This document shows positions 9,101 to 17,332 of a DNA stretch of 64,000 bases, piece by piece. The position numbers and the translations under genes are program-made. Origin of the DNA: Corynebacterium sputi DSM 45148 (lineage in GTDB: Bacteria > Actinomycetota > Actinomycetes > Mycobacteriales > Mycobacteriaceae); assembly GCF_000427865.1 (NCBI RefSeq), contig NZ_ATYV01000005.1:62128-126127 (forward strand), written 5' to 3'. Position 1 is the stretch's first letter. Each line of letters begins with the position of its first letter. The notes under the pieces are model-generated. The model saw only the letters and a list, made by a program, of their open reading frames with translations. It was not told the DNA's origin and searched no databases.

Positions 9101-9138
9101 CGCGCAACGACATCACCGAAGGAGCCAGCGATGACTGA
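6103..9138 (+). CDS. SNF2-family DEAD/DEAH-box helicase
   Basis: A 1011-residue Swi2/Snf2-type ATPase expected to translocate on duplex DNA. The first half (about 1-520) is an actinobacterial N-terminal region without catalytic motifs. The ATPase has DDMGLGKTVQ (about 552-561), DEAQAIKN (from 653), LTGTPVENN, and a C-terminal helicase half ending in the typical QATDRAYRIGQ (about 933). The GTG at 6103 has GGAGG only 3 nt upstream; the ATG at 6121 is a possible alternative. It is the first gene of an operon with a SWIM zinc-finger protein (8-bp overlap) and SbcD/SbcC-like genes, suggesting a role in DNA repair, chromosome remodelling or defence. Confidence 0.92.
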   Translation: MVENEVMTTELLHALWPTGEGLLVWVERVDGHVVLKDIERARDSLPDEIVDLLAPRRFGKQHETVLQTPSGKRKRLTLPTIQLAPGGAAALLQLVSRYESHPGISAEVKFLARVVAGIRAYVKAGRVLLVTSMRGDQQRFLEWRLSDTVDVAAWRVDVARSIPPVLAANGPKGFLDEFISDMTEAVVSQELDEHFHFNPPTHRIMINLVDHTALPESSSRLGAALTKWRQSMPGRELELVLKLDEPQFDDADPADLWELLSDGEGEVPENVTKVDAVEKSLDSDLPVWPLTAMVRVGTKPPLRITSKALTPGVEAQLKQVLAAGVKAFPQLAEAQSGPEGGLDLMLSGHQVVRLLTTGVRDLGKVGVTVLLPRAWTTVPPTVRVHIQDLEPTGNVTGATPGRVGLDQLVKYKWEISIGDRKLTSFEMEQLAESDTGLIAMRDQFVRADTTAMAKIMRFLRAHSSTASALGEGETTLAELNGIDDEVSEKLDGVDVSVEAKGDLGTVFRGVVTPKPEPIPEIENLHAELRKYQREGVEWLNWMSERGFGAVLADDMGLGKTVQVLALLQHERNVGKRRPSLIVAPTSVAQNWVIEAAKFTPGLTVLMHHGAKRLKGDGFAAAAKNADVVVTTYPMLDRDLADLSGADWDHLILDEAQAIKNPNTKVTKAALALPARHRIALTGTPVENNLGELRTIMDFCNRGMLGSAREFRNRWAGPIEKEENGVFAARLQRLIAPFIMRRVKTDRDIIADLPEKQENIEAVPMTVEQASLYRTYVKQMMEMLNQAKGMSRKALVLMSLTRLKQICNHPAHYLGDGSAVLDGAKHRSGKVERMVELLDDADAKGEKTLIFTQYREFGSILEPYLAERYGRQVPFLHGGVPRAKRQTMVEDFNGSDRSSIMILSLKAGGTGLNLTSANHVIHVDRWWNPAVENQATDRAYRIGQEKDVSVHKLVSRGTLEERIDELIDGKVQLAGAVLGKTNVTELDDDTLRHLLTLRVEPRNDITEGASDD

Positions 9139-10174
9139 CGACAATGTGATCCACGCGGATTTCGCTGGCCGCCGCAAACGCACCAGCGCTCCGAGGATAA
9201 AGCCTGACGCCGATGTATTGAAGGCCCGGCGGGTGCAGCACGAGGCACGTCGGAGTTTGCGGGAGATGCCAAAGAAGATTGGCATGCACCGCGAGGAGCC
9301 GCCTGCGTGGACGCGGATCAGCCAGACGGTTAATCGGACTGCAGACGGTCGGAACTGGGCAGCGCAGCTCCTGCTCAGTCGAGTTCGGTCGGAAACCGAG
9401 GCCAAGCGATGGGGCCGTGGCGCGGATCTGTTCAGCGAAGGCAAGGTTCGCCAGCTCACCGTCGAGGACTCCATCATCTCTGCGCTGGTTCAAGGCACCC
9501 AGCCATCCCCGTTCGCGGTGAGCATCCAGCTTCCGGACCGAGATGAGAAGCTCACTCAGTACCTCACCGGTGCCATCGCCACTGCTCCCGCTGGGATGTT
9601 TGCCCTGACCACTGGGCGTGTGCCAGGTGCTGACCTACCTGGGTTCGTGCTGCGGGACGATGACCGACTGAGGTACTCCTGCGAATGCCCGGATCCGACC
9701 TCTCCGTGTAAACATGTCGCTGCGTTGATCGTTGCAGCGGGCTCGAAGATCGATATTGAGCCGCGCACAATCCTGGACCTGCGCGGCATCGACCCTGAGG
9801 CTCTGGCCCAGCGCATCGAATTCGAGCGATCCGGTACCCGCCGGCCGACCCGCGCAATCGACTCGACTCCGCCAGCGTGGGATGCCCCGCCACGGGAGGA
9901 GCCCGACGAGCCAGAGGAGGTGAGCCAGCGCCCGAACTTCTGGGGCGAGGACATGCCACTACCGGAGATCCCCGAGGTACCCACCGCCCCGGCGATCCTG
10001 GAAGCTGACCAAAAGCTCTTCATGGAAGCCCTGGACACGGCCTGTTTCGGCGGTCGAGACACCATCAATTTGGCCAATGAACTCGCTGAAGCCTATCGGG
10101 CGATGATCCACACCGAGGGCGATCACATCGACGGCGAGCTGGCGGACATCATCGATTTCGGACCCAAGCGATAG
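9131..10174 (+). CDS. SWIM zinc-finger protein
   Basis: A 347-residue protein whose start overlaps the helicase stop by 8 bp. Its diagnostic part is a SWIM finger, CECPDPTSPCKH (CxC...CxH; from about residue 184), a zinc-binding DNA/protein interaction module often found beside or inside SNF2 ATPases. The N-terminus is very basic (RRKRT); the region after the finger is Pro/Glu-rich and probably disordered. The coupling suggests it is an accessory subunit of the SNF2 protein. No catalytic domain was recognised. Confidence 0.9.
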   Translation: MTDDNVIHADFAGRRKRTSAPRIKPDADVLKARRVQHEARRSLREMPKKIGMHREEPPAWTRISQTVNRTADGRNWAAQLLLSRVRSETEAKRWGRGADLFSEGKVRQLTVEDSIISALVQGTQPSPFAVSIQLPDRDEKLTQYLTGAIATAPAGMFALTTGRVPGADLPGFVLRDDDRLRYSCECPDPTSPCKHVAALIVAAGSKIDIEPRTILDLRGIDPEALAQRIEFERSGTRRPTRAIDSTPPAWDAPPREEPDEPEEVSQRPNFWGEDMPLPEIPEVPTAPAILEADQKLFMEALDTACFGGRDTINLANELAEAYRAMIHTEGDHIDGELADIIDFGPKR

Positions 10175-10180
10175 GGATAC

Positions 10181-11317
10181 ATGGCAACTTCAGTTCGCTT
10201 TCTGCACACCTCTGATTGGCAGTTGGGGATGCCCGCAGCCTTCCTAGCCAAGCACGACATGGAGGTACCGGCGGAGTTCGCCCGCGCCAGACTCGAAGCA
10301 GTCGAGAAACTTGGGCAGGTTGCGCAAGAGCAGGGCTGTGCGTTCATCGTCGTGGCCGGCGATGTCTTCGACACCAATTCCCCCGAGCCGCGCCAACTCG
10401 CTCGTGCCATCGACACCCTGCAGGCTTTGCCAGTGCCGGTGTACCTACTGCCGGGAAACCACGATTCCTTCGATCCCTCCAGCGTTTACCGCCGCGCCGA
10501 GTTTGCTTCCCTCGACGGGGTGCACGTGCTCATTGATTCCGAGCCGGTTGAGGTCGCTGAAAACGTCGAGTTGGTCGGCGCTCCATTCCTCACCCGGCAC
10601 CCGGCGACCGATCCGGTCGCAGAAGCACTCAAAGATCTTCCACCGCTTCCCGACGCTCACCTTCGCATCCTCCTCGCCCACGGCCAGGTCGAATCCTTCG
10701 GTGATGATGCCTTGGTGGATCTAGATGGAATCACTTCAGCGATCGGGGAGGGACAACTTCATTACGCGGCACTGGGTGATCGACATGGAACGCTCCAGGT
10801 GACACCGGAAGTGTGGTTCTCGGGCTCGCCAGAGGTCACCGACTTCGATGACACGGAGAAGGAGTCCGGCAACGTCCTGGTGGTGGACATCAGCCAGGAC
10901 GGCATCTCAGTGGAGCCAGTTCCGGTGGGGAAGTGGGCCTTCCAAGCGGTCAATGGTTCAGTCAGTTCGGATACCGAGCTCGATGCCTGGTTGGCACGCA
11001 TTGAGGACATCGATCACAAAGACCGCACCGTGGTGAAGTACTCGCTGGAAGGCGAGGTCACCATTGACCAGCAGATCCGTCTAGATGCAGCGATAGACGG
11101 GTTCCGCGACCGTTTCGCCTGCTTCTATCCGAGGACTCGAACCCATGATCTCGTGGTGGTGCCTGGCGAGGACGAACGTGCGGACATGGGACTGACGGGT
11201 TTCCCGGCCCGCGCCTCAGCTGAACTTCACGACCTTGCCACGGGCCAGGGTCCTGATGCCCGCACCGCCCAGAGAGCCTGGCGAATGCTCTACCGCTACA
11301 CCCGGGAGGACGTGTGA
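10181..11317 (+). CDS. sbcD: SbcD/Mre11-like DNA exonuclease (metallophosphoesterase)
   Basis: A 378-residue calcineurin-like phosphoesterase with the metal-binding series of SbcD/Mre11: FLHTSDWQLG at the N-terminus, VAGDVFDTN, LPGNHDS, and a later LAHGQ. This family cuts DNA ends and hairpins with an SMC-like partner. It begins 6 bp after the SWIM gene and is followed at once by the SbcC-like ATPase, whose ATG starts 1 nt after this stop. It is similar to YhaO/SbcD repair nucleases; the symbol is by homology class only and a second SbcCD pair may exist elsewhere. Confidence 0.88.
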   Translation: MATSVRFLHTSDWQLGMPAAFLAKHDMEVPAEFARARLEAVEKLGQVAQEQGCAFIVVAGDVFDTNSPEPRQLARAIDTLQALPVPVYLLPGNHDSFDPSSVYRRAEFASLDGVHVLIDSEPVEVAENVELVGAPFLTRHPATDPVAEALKDLPPLPDAHLRILLAHGQVESFGDDALVDLDGITSAIGEGQLHYAALGDRHGTLQVTPEVWFSGSPEVTDFDDTEKESGNVLVVDISQDGISVEPVPVGKWAFQAVNGSVSSDTELDAWLARIEDIDHKDRTVVKYSLEGEVTIDQQIRLDAAIDGFRDRFACFYPRTRTHDLVVVPGEDERADMGLTGFPARASAELHDLATGQGPDARTAQRAWRMLYRYTREDV

Positions 11318-11318
11318 C

Positions 11319-13925
11319 ATGAAGCTGCACAGTATTAAACTGAGGAACTTCCGGGGAGTCGGGGAGCTGGTGTTGTCGGACTTGCCGGAGACGGGTGTCG
11401 TTGTCGTCCACGGACCGAATGAACAGGGAAAGTCCTCCATCGCAGAGGCCCTCAACCTGGCTCTAATGCAGCCGGCGAAAACAGGGAAGAGGGCCATCAA
11501 AGCGATCCTCCCAGCCGGATCGATGGAACCGGCCGAGGTTTCCGTCGACCTGACTCTGGACGGGTACCGATTCACCGTGGACAAGCGCTACACGGGCTCG
11601 CAGTCCGGCAAATGCCTGGTCACCGTTGTCTCACCGGCTCGTAATGAATTCCGAGACAAGGCCGCCGACGACTGGCTTCAGGAGCGGGTCACCTCTGCGG
11701 GCGTGACTGACCTGTGGACGGCATTCACTGCCGAACAGGGTCAAGACCCGAACGACCTGAAACTCGACAGCGTCACCGCACTGTCCCAGGCATTGGAGAC
11801 GAAGACTGACGTCGAAGGCGTCGCGGTCGATGAAGAAGCGCTCCTCACGAAGGTCCGTCAAGAAGCCGATGCCTACTTCACTCCAAGCTGGAATTACACC
11901 AAGGCGTTCCAAGAGAAGCTCAAGAAGCCGGAGATTCTTGAGGCTGAACTCACTGACCTGCAGACTCAGCGTCGCTCCCTCGATCGCGACATCGACATGG
12001 TCGAAGAAGGTAACCGGCGTCTCGCCGAATTGAAGCGGCGAATCCCAGCCCTCCGCGTCGAGGTGGAGACCACCGCAGAGAAACTGCAGGCAGCTAAACG
12101 CGTCGCTGAGCGTGCAGCCGCAGCCCAGGAACGAGTTGAGGCTGCCCAGCGAACCCTCACGGAGGCCACCGATGCTGTTGCCCGACGCGAGGGAGTCATC
12201 TCCGCGCTGGCAGATCGGGAGGACCAATTAGCTGCTGCCACCGCAGCAGAGGAAGTGGCAACTGCTGATAGCGAGGCTGCCGCTCAGAAGCTTGAACAGG
12301 CTGGCAAAGATGTTGAGCGTCTCACCAGTGAGAGGGATCTCGTCCGAGATACTGTGCGGATCGCTAGGCATGATGAGGGGATGAGACGTCGTAAAGCAGA
12401 TGCGACAGCCGCTCGAGAGCGGCTGGAGAAGATCGACAAGCTGCAGACCTCGCTTTCCGACGCCCTTTCCCACTCCGCTACCTTCACCATCACTCCAGCG
12501 CAACTTGACGACCTCGTTCGCGCCGAGTCTGACGCCCGGACAGCAAAGGCATTGCTGGAGGCCGAATCCGTCACCCTACAGATCCGTGCTGACGATAAGC
12601 GCACGGTCACGGTCGACGGTGAGAATGTCGCAGTTCCAGTCTCAAAGGTCGTCACTGCGGACATGGTGCTAGTGATTGATGGTGTTGAGGTGACCATCGC
12701 TCCGCCGTCGGGTTCTGACCGAGTCGAGAAGGTTGCTGCCACCCAGGCTGAGGTGGACCGACTTCTGGATGAAATGAAAGTCGACACCGTCGACGATGCC
12801 CGACTACTGGTGAAGGAGCGAGAAGCTGCCGAGGCTGATGTCGCGGCGATTCGCCAGCGTTTCGACGATGCCACTGCAGGGGTGGACCAGACCGCGGACG
12901 GCGCCCTGGTGAAGCGGGTCGACGAGGAGGAGATCGACCGCGCTGAATTCTGGAGTCGGGACGAGCCGATACCTGACAACGCTGCTGACCGCGTCGATGA
13001 GCTAGAGGCGGAGCTCAGGGGTCTGGAGGATGATCTGGCTGTCGCGGTGGCAACCCGAGACGCGGTGAAGAACTCCGACAACTTGGAGCGCCGCCATCGT
13101 GCTGTGGAAGCCGCCAAACATGCCGCAGCCGAAGTCGAACGAGCACGAGCCGAGTTGGAGGCTCGGCGTGAGGAAATCTCTGATGAGGCCCTTCAGAGTC
13201 AGGTCTCGGAGTTGACGGAGACATTGGCGCAGAAGACCACAGCCGCGGAGGAACTGACTGCAGAAATGCAGCAGGCAGATCCCACTGGAGCGGAGGACGA
13301 TCACAATGGGGCGCAGTCAGCGCTGGAATCGGCACGTCGCTCGGAGAATGAGTGGAACGTGAAGGTGGCGGCAGTGCAGACCAACGTCGATGGAGCGATT
13401 GGCCTCGACGACCGCATTCGGGTGCTCTCTGACCAATTGGAGAATGCCCGCGAAGTCGCCGGCTCCGAATTGGAGCGCGCCGACGCCCTGAAGCTTCTCC
13501 ACGACACTCTCTCCGCTGCTCGTGAAGAGATCCGCGAGGCGTATCAGGAACCGTTGAGGGAGAAACTTCGTGCTTTGGCGAAGCCGGTGTTTGGTGAAGA
13601 CGTCGACTTCACCCTGGATCAGGGCCTCGCCATTGTCGAGAGGACCATGAATGGAATCTCGATCCCGGTAGATGATCTGTCCGGGGGAGCAAAGGAACAG
13701 CTCGACATCCTCACCCGGCTGGCCGCTGCTGCGCTCATCGACGGTGGTGCACCAGTCATCTTGGATGATGCACTCGGGTTCTCCGATCGGGGGCGGCTGG
13801 ACCAGATGAATAGGGCGATCACTCGAGCCGGGAAATACGCCCAGGTACTAGTGCTGACGTGTGATGAAGAGCGCTATTCACGACTCGACGCACGGCGGGA
13901 AGACATCGGTCTGTTGCTTGGATGA
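11319..13925 (+). CDS. sbcC: SbcC/Rad50-like SMC ATPase
   Basis: An 868-residue SMC-like protein: N-terminal AAA half with Walker A GPNEQGKSS (about 32-40), long Ala/Glu/Arg-rich coiled coils, a central hinge-like globular region (about 390-470), and a C-terminal half with ABC signature LSGGAKEQ (about 787) and Walker B PVILDDALGFSD (about 812). It pairs with the upstream nuclease as an SbcCD-type complex. The ATG at 11319 is preferred over an upstream frame start because the motif MKLHSIKLRNFRG is the typical N-terminus and GGGAGGA lies 9 nt upstream. No CxxC zinc hook is evident in the coiled coil, unlike classical Rad50. Confidence 0.88.
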   Translation: MKLHSIKLRNFRGVGELVLSDLPETGVVVVHGPNEQGKSSIAEALNLALMQPAKTGKRAIKAILPAGSMEPAEVSVDLTLDGYRFTVDKRYTGSQSGKCLVTVVSPARNEFRDKAADDWLQERVTSAGVTDLWTAFTAEQGQDPNDLKLDSVTALSQALETKTDVEGVAVDEEALLTKVRQEADAYFTPSWNYTKAFQEKLKKPEILEAELTDLQTQRRSLDRDIDMVEEGNRRLAELKRRIPALRVEVETTAEKLQAAKRVAERAAAAQERVEAAQRTLTEATDAVARREGVISALADREDQLAAATAAEEVATADSEAAAQKLEQAGKDVERLTSERDLVRDTVRIARHDEGMRRRKADATAARERLEKIDKLQTSLSDALSHSATFTITPAQLDDLVRAESDARTAKALLEAESVTLQIRADDKRTVTVDGENVAVPVSKVVTADMVLVIDGVEVTIAPPSGSDRVEKVAATQAEVDRLLDEMKVDTVDDARLLVKEREAAEADVAAIRQRFDDATAGVDQTADGALVKRVDEEEIDRAEFWSRDEPIPDNAADRVDELEAELRGLEDDLAVAVATRDAVKNSDNLERRHRAVEAAKHAAAEVERARAELEARREEISDEALQSQVSELTETLAQKTTAAEELTAEMQQADPTGAEDDHNGAQSALESARRSENEWNVKVAAVQTNVDGAIGLDDRIRVLSDQLENAREVAGSELERADALKLLHDTLSAAREEIREAYQEPLREKLRALAKPVFGEDVDFTLDQGLAIVERTMNGISIPVDDLSGGAKEQLDILTRLAAAALIDGGAPVILDDALGFSDRGRLDQMNRAITRAGKYAQVLVLTCDEERYSRLDARREDIGLLLG

Positions 13926-13981
13926 CCGAATGCCCGGGTACACATTCCGTTTTCCGGTTCGGGGGTAGTATTCTCACCTTC

Positions 13982-14500
13982 ATGTCCGATGTCCCGTGGC
14001 TCAACGATGATGAACAGTACTTCTGGCGAATGCTCCTGGCCGCCTTCCGGGGGGTGGAACGCACCGTGGATTATCGCTTCTTGGAAACCGCTGGGGTGTC
14101 TTCCGCCGACTTTGCTGTTCTCGTTGCGCTGGCGGAAGCTCCCGACGAGCGGCAACGCATGCGCGAACTGTGTGTCCACCTCGCATGGGACCGCAGCCGC
14201 GTCTCACACCAGATAACCCGCATGGAAAAGCGGGGCCTGGTGGAAAAGGTCCGATGCGACAACGACAACCGCGGCATCGATGTAGCTCTCACCTCCGCCG
14301 GCCGGGAACTGCTAGAGAAGGCCGCCCCGGATCATGTCCGGACCGTTCGCTCGGTTGTTTTCGATGAAATCGAAGGGGTGGACTTCGCCAAAAATGGCGA
14401 AATGCTGCGCCGCATCGCTGTGAAGGCTGCGGAGTTCCGTGGCGAGGAGCCGAACTTCAGCACCTCCGGGATGCCGTGTTCTCCCGAAGGCCGGGAGTAA
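13982..14500 (+). CDS. MarR-family transcriptional regulator
   Basis: A 172-residue winged-helix regulator. The central region (MRELCVHLAWDRSRVSHQITRMEKRGLV) is the helix-turn-helix and wing of MarR proteins, which bind DNA as dimers. The start MSDVPWLNDDEQ matches the usual N-terminus in the group. An in-frame ATG at 13922 overlaps the preceding sbcC stop, but would add a hydrophobic extension unlike the family. TAGTAT at 13966-13971 without a Shine-Dalgarno suggests a separate, nearly leaderless transcript. The ligand and targets are unknown. Confidence 0.88.
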   Translation: MSDVPWLNDDEQYFWRMLLAAFRGVERTVDYRFLETAGVSSADFAVLVALAEAPDERQRMRELCVHLAWDRSRVSHQITRMEKRGLVEKVRCDNDNRGIDVALTSAGRELLEKAAPDHVRTVRSVVFDEIEGVDFAKNGEMLRRIAVKAAEFRGEEPNFSTSGMPCSPEGRE

Positions 14501-14585
14501 TCGGCTTCAGCGCGATTCTGTCTACACTCGGAGCCAGGTAGTTATGGAAACCTGTAGATTCAGGCACCCGAGGAAAGGCATGGTC

Positions 14586-14834
14586 ATGACCACTCCTGAC
14601 AACAACGGCTCCGCCGTCGAGAAGATCTACTCCACCATCACCAAGGTCGCTGGACGTCCGATCTCCCGCAGCCACTCCAATCGCTGGCTCGCTGGCGTGT
14701 GTGGTGGCCTTGGCGAAGCATTCGGTATCGACCCGAACCTGATCCGCGTCATCACTGCCGTAGGCATGATCGTGCTCACGCCGCTGTTCTTGGTGCTGTA
14801 TATCGGCCTGGCGGTCGTACTGCCCAAGGGCTGA
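14586..14834 (+). CDS. PspC-domain membrane protein
   Basis: An 82-residue protein with one PspC domain: NRWLAGVCGGLGEAFGIDPNLIRV then a hydrophobic segment ending near the C-terminus. PspC proteins are envelope-stress membrane proteins. The ATG at 14586 is 7 nt from the AGGAAAGG ribosome site; the ATG at 14580 is too close to it. A bidirectional terminator separates it from the convergent tRNA gene. Confidence 0.85.
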   Translation: MTTPDNNGSAVEKIYSTITKVAGRPISRSHSNRWLAGVCGGLGEAFGIDPNLIRVITAVGMIVLTPLFLVLYIGLAVVLPKG

Positions 14835-14859
14835 TCGTAGGTACGACTCCTATCGGGGG
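14835..14859 (+). repeat. Inverted copy of the 3' part of tRNA-Arg
   Basis: Twenty-five bases here match, with one mismatch (T to A at 14843), the T-arm and 3' acceptor strand of the tRNA-Arg gene (14971-14995), but in opposite orientation. The two arms are 111 bp apart. It may be a relic of tRNA-targeted recombination; see findings. Confidence 0.7.
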
Positions 14860-14875
14860 TCGGCCACGCTTGGGG

Positions 14876-14900
14876 GATATGTAAAACTTCTTTACATATC
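14876..14900. promoter_or_regulatory. Perfect AT-rich palindrome (operator-like)
   Basis: GATATGTAAA (14876-14885) and TTTACATATC (14891-14900) form a perfect 10-bp inverted repeat around ACTTC. It lies 42 bp after the pspC stop. It lacks a T tract, so it looks more like a dimeric-regulator site than a terminator. Confidence 0.4.
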
Positions 14901-14922
14901 GGTGTCGCGCTAGAGTACGACG

Positions 14923-14964
14923 AAACCCGCCCACCAGCATAAAGACTGGTGAGCGGGTTTCTTT
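14923..14964. terminator. Bidirectional terminator between pspC and tRNA-Arg
   Basis: AAACCCGC pairs with GCGGGTTT and CACCAG with CTGGTG around a short loop (14923-14960). T-rich ends on both strands suit both the plus-strand pspC and the minus-strand tRNA. Confidence 0.75.
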
Positions 14965-14965
14965 G

Positions 14966-15041
14966 TGGTGCCCCCGATAGGAGTCGAACCTACGACCTTC
15001 GGTACCGGAAACCGGTGCTCTATCCACTGAGCTACGGAGGC
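14966..15041 (-). tRNA. tRNA-Arg (anticodon CCG)
   Basis: The 76-nt minus-strand sequence folds as a tRNA: acceptor GCCTCCG/CGGGGGC with one T-G wobble, D-arm GCTC...GAGC, anticodon loop TTCCGGT giving CCG, T-arm GTAGG-TTCGACT-CCTAT, discriminator A and encoded CCA. The outermost anticodon-stem pair is C-A. It reads the CGG arginine codon. Confidence 0.95.
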
Positions 15042-15069
15042 GGGTGTGCCCTTGTGAGGCACGAGGGCC

Positions 15070-15098
15070 AATATATCACCGCCTCACACAGGGGTGGA
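15070..15098 (-). promoter_or_regulatory. Predicted promoter of tRNA-Arg
   Basis: On the minus strand TATATT (15075-15070) is a good -10 element, with TTCCAC about 18 bp upstream as a weak -35. The start would lie about 20 nt before the tRNA 5' end at 15041. Confidence 0.45.
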
Positions 15099-15131
15099 AA
15101 TCACACCAGTGAAACTTCACTGACCCGGTCT

Positions 15132-15806
15132 TTATCCCGCAATGATGACAATGAGCGTCCGCGGGCCGTGGACACCCTCTACGCGATTTAGCTCGATGTC
15201 AGAGGTCGCAGACGGGCCCGAAATCATGGTGATCGGGTTCGTCGGAATGAGCCTCTTAACCGCCTCTGGAACTCCATGCACCACGGTGTCGATGGGCACG
15301 ACACAGATGTGAACATCCGGCACGAGAGAGAGCGCACGGCGGCCGTTGTCGGCTGAGCCGTCCAAAAAAATCGTTCCAGTCTCAGCGGAGGTAACAGCTG
15401 AGGAGGTGACGATTCCGTCCATCTCATTCAGAGTCCGGGGGTCGGTCTGGGTGGAGTCGGTGGTGATGTGGGAGGAGACGTCGTTAAGCCATGTCTCTTT
15501 CAGTCCCGCAGGGACCGCGATACGCGACAGGGACGCGGTCTGCTCGGCTACCGCGGCAGCGATGGAGGCATCGTCAGCGTCGCAGTGGATGATGGCGGCG
15601 CCGTAGTCCTCGAGACGGTCGTCGAGAAGCTCGATCAAGGTATCTCGGTCGGTGTGCCGGTCGGTCTCGTACTCGCGAGTAACGTGGTAGGCCTCGCCGG
15701 GTTGGATGGCCTCACCCTCCAAGATCGCCTGGGCCCAGTCCTCACCACGGGTGGCCTGCTGGGCCTCGCGGATCCGGCGGAGAATCTCGGTTTTCGCTGC
15801 ACTCAT
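15132..15806 (-). CDS. lutC: LutC-type LUD-domain protein of L-lactate oxidation
   Basis: A 224-residue LUD-domain (DUF162) protein, the third subunit of the LutABC complex that oxidises L-lactate to pyruvate. It carries the family's glycine-rich acidic segments (EMDGIVTSSAVTSAETGTI) and a C-terminal VEGVHGPRTL motif. Its ATG overlaps the lutB stop by 4 bp, so all three genes are coupled. A short inverted repeat (15107-15122) after the stop is a weak terminator candidate. Confidence 0.92.
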   Translation of the reverse strand: MSAAKTEILRRIREAQQATRGEDWAQAILEGEAIQPGEAYHVTREYETDRHTDRDTLIELLDDRLEDYGAAIIHCDADDASIAAAVAEQTASLSRIAVPAGLKETWLNDVSSHITTDSTQTDPRTLNEMDGIVTSSAVTSAETGTIFLDGSADNGRRALSLVPDVHICVVPIDTVVHGVPEAVKRLIPTNPITMISGPSATSDIELNRVEGVHGPRTLIVIIAG

Positions 15807-17332
15807 CGTCCGTCCAATCCGTTGATCTTGCTGGGGATCTGGTTGTCGCGCTCAGTGTCGAGGTCGACCTCTCCCTTGTCCCACTTGGTGCGGAAGGAGT
15901 GCTTCGGCGGCACCGGGGTGTCACGGGCGTCGGTCCATCCACTGAGGAACGAAGGCAGCGACGGGATGTAACCGCCGGTGCGAGCACCGAGAAGACGAGC
16001 GGTAAAGGCAGCGCGAACGGCTCGGTTCCACAGAGCGCGGTTGCCCATCATCATTGCCATGGCGGAAAAGATCTTGCCTTCGACCGGCGGGCGGTGTTCG
16101 GTAACTTTGCGCTGTCGCAGCTCCAGCAGAGCGCTGGGAATGTCGATCTTGACCGGGCAGACCTCATAACAAGCGCCGCACAGAGAGGACGCGTAGGGGA
16201 GTGAGGCGTTCGGATCCTTGGCGGAGTCCATGCCGGTGAGCTGCGGGGAGAGGATGGCGCCGATCGGACCGGGGTAGGTCGATCCGTACGCGTGGCCACC
16301 GGTGCGCTCGTAGACCGGGCAGATGTTCAGGCATGCGGAGCAGCGGATGCACTTGAGGGCTTCGCGGCCGATGGCGTCGCCCAGTGCTGCGGTCCGGCCG
16401 TTATCGAGGAGGACGATGTGGAACGTCTGGGGGCCATCGCCTTCGGTGACTCCAGTCCACAGGGAGGTGTACGGGTTCATCCGTTCACCGGTGGAAGAGC
16501 GCGGCAGCAACTGCAAGAAGACCTCTAAGTCCTCGAACTTCGGCAGGAGCTTCTCAATGCCCATCACGGTGATGAGGGTCTCCGGCATGGTCAGGCACAT
16601 GCGGCCATTGCCTTCTGATTCGACCACGGTGACGGTGCCGGTCTCAGCGATGCCGAAGTTCGCTCCGGAAATGGCCACCTTGGCCTTCATAAACTGCTCG
16701 CGCAGGAACACGCGGGCGGCTTCTGCCAGCTCCGGCGGGTTGTTCGACAGGTTCGGGTCCACGTCCGGGATGCCATCGAGGAAGATCTCGCGGATCTCGT
16801 TGCGGTTGCGGTGAATTGCTGGAACGAGGATGTGCGAGGGCATGTCATCGGCCAACTGGACGATCAGTTCGGCAAGGTCGGTTTCCTGAGCGTGGATGCC
16901 GGCCTCTTCGAGGGCCTCGTTGAGACCGATTTCCTGCGTGGCCATGGACTTGACCTTGATGATGTCGGTCTCGCCGGTCTCTTGGACCAGGCGGGTGACA
17001 ATCTCATTGGCTTCGACCGCGTCGCGCGCCCAGTGGACGATGCCGCCGCGTTCGGTGACGGATTCTTCGAACTGCTCCAGCAGCTCGGGCATACGTGCCA
17101 TCACGTCGCGCTTGATCTCAGAACCAGCGGTCCGCAGTGCCTGCCAGTCATCCTTTTCATCGACCACTTCCGCACGCTTGGCGCGGATGGTGTGGGTGGC
17201 GTTGTGCAGGTTGTCACGGAGCTGGCGGTTCTTTAGCTCGTGGCGGGCGGCCTTCGGGAACGATTCCGTTCCGCGCAGGTTCCCCACGTCTTCTGAGGCG
17301 TAGACCGGCAGGCCCAGATTCACGGGGGTCAT
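15803..17332 (-). CDS. lutB: LutB iron-sulfur subunit of L-lactate oxidation
   Basis: A 509-residue protein combining an N-terminal LUD domain with a ferredoxin-like region holding two [4Fe-4S] motifs: CIRCSACLNICP (C328, C331, C334, C338) and CGACYEVCP (C385, C388, C392). A C-terminal DUF3390-like tail follows. It is the electron-transferring core of the LutABC lactate oxidation complex. Length and motif order are normal. Its start overlaps the lutA stop (ATGA). Confidence 0.95.
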   Translation of the reverse strand: MTPVNLGLPVYASEDVGNLRGTESFPKAARHELKNRQLRDNLHNATHTIRAKRAEVVDEKDDWQALRTAGSEIKRDVMARMPELLEQFEESVTERGGIVHWARDAVEANEIVTRLVQETGETDIIKVKSMATQEIGLNEALEEAGIHAQETDLAELIVQLADDMPSHILVPAIHRNRNEIREIFLDGIPDVDPNLSNNPPELAEAARVFLREQFMKAKVAISGANFGIAETGTVTVVESEGNGRMCLTMPETLITVMGIEKLLPKFEDLEVFLQLLPRSSTGERMNPYTSLWTGVTEGDGPQTFHIVLLDNGRTAALGDAIGREALKCIRCSACLNICPVYERTGGHAYGSTYPGPIGAILSPQLTGMDSAKDPNASLPYASSLCGACYEVCPVKIDIPSALLELRQRKVTEHRPPVEGKIFSAMAMMMGNRALWNRAVRAAFTARLLGARTGGYIPSLPSFLSGWTDARDTPVPPKHSFRTKWDKGEVDLDTERDNQIPSKINGLDGR

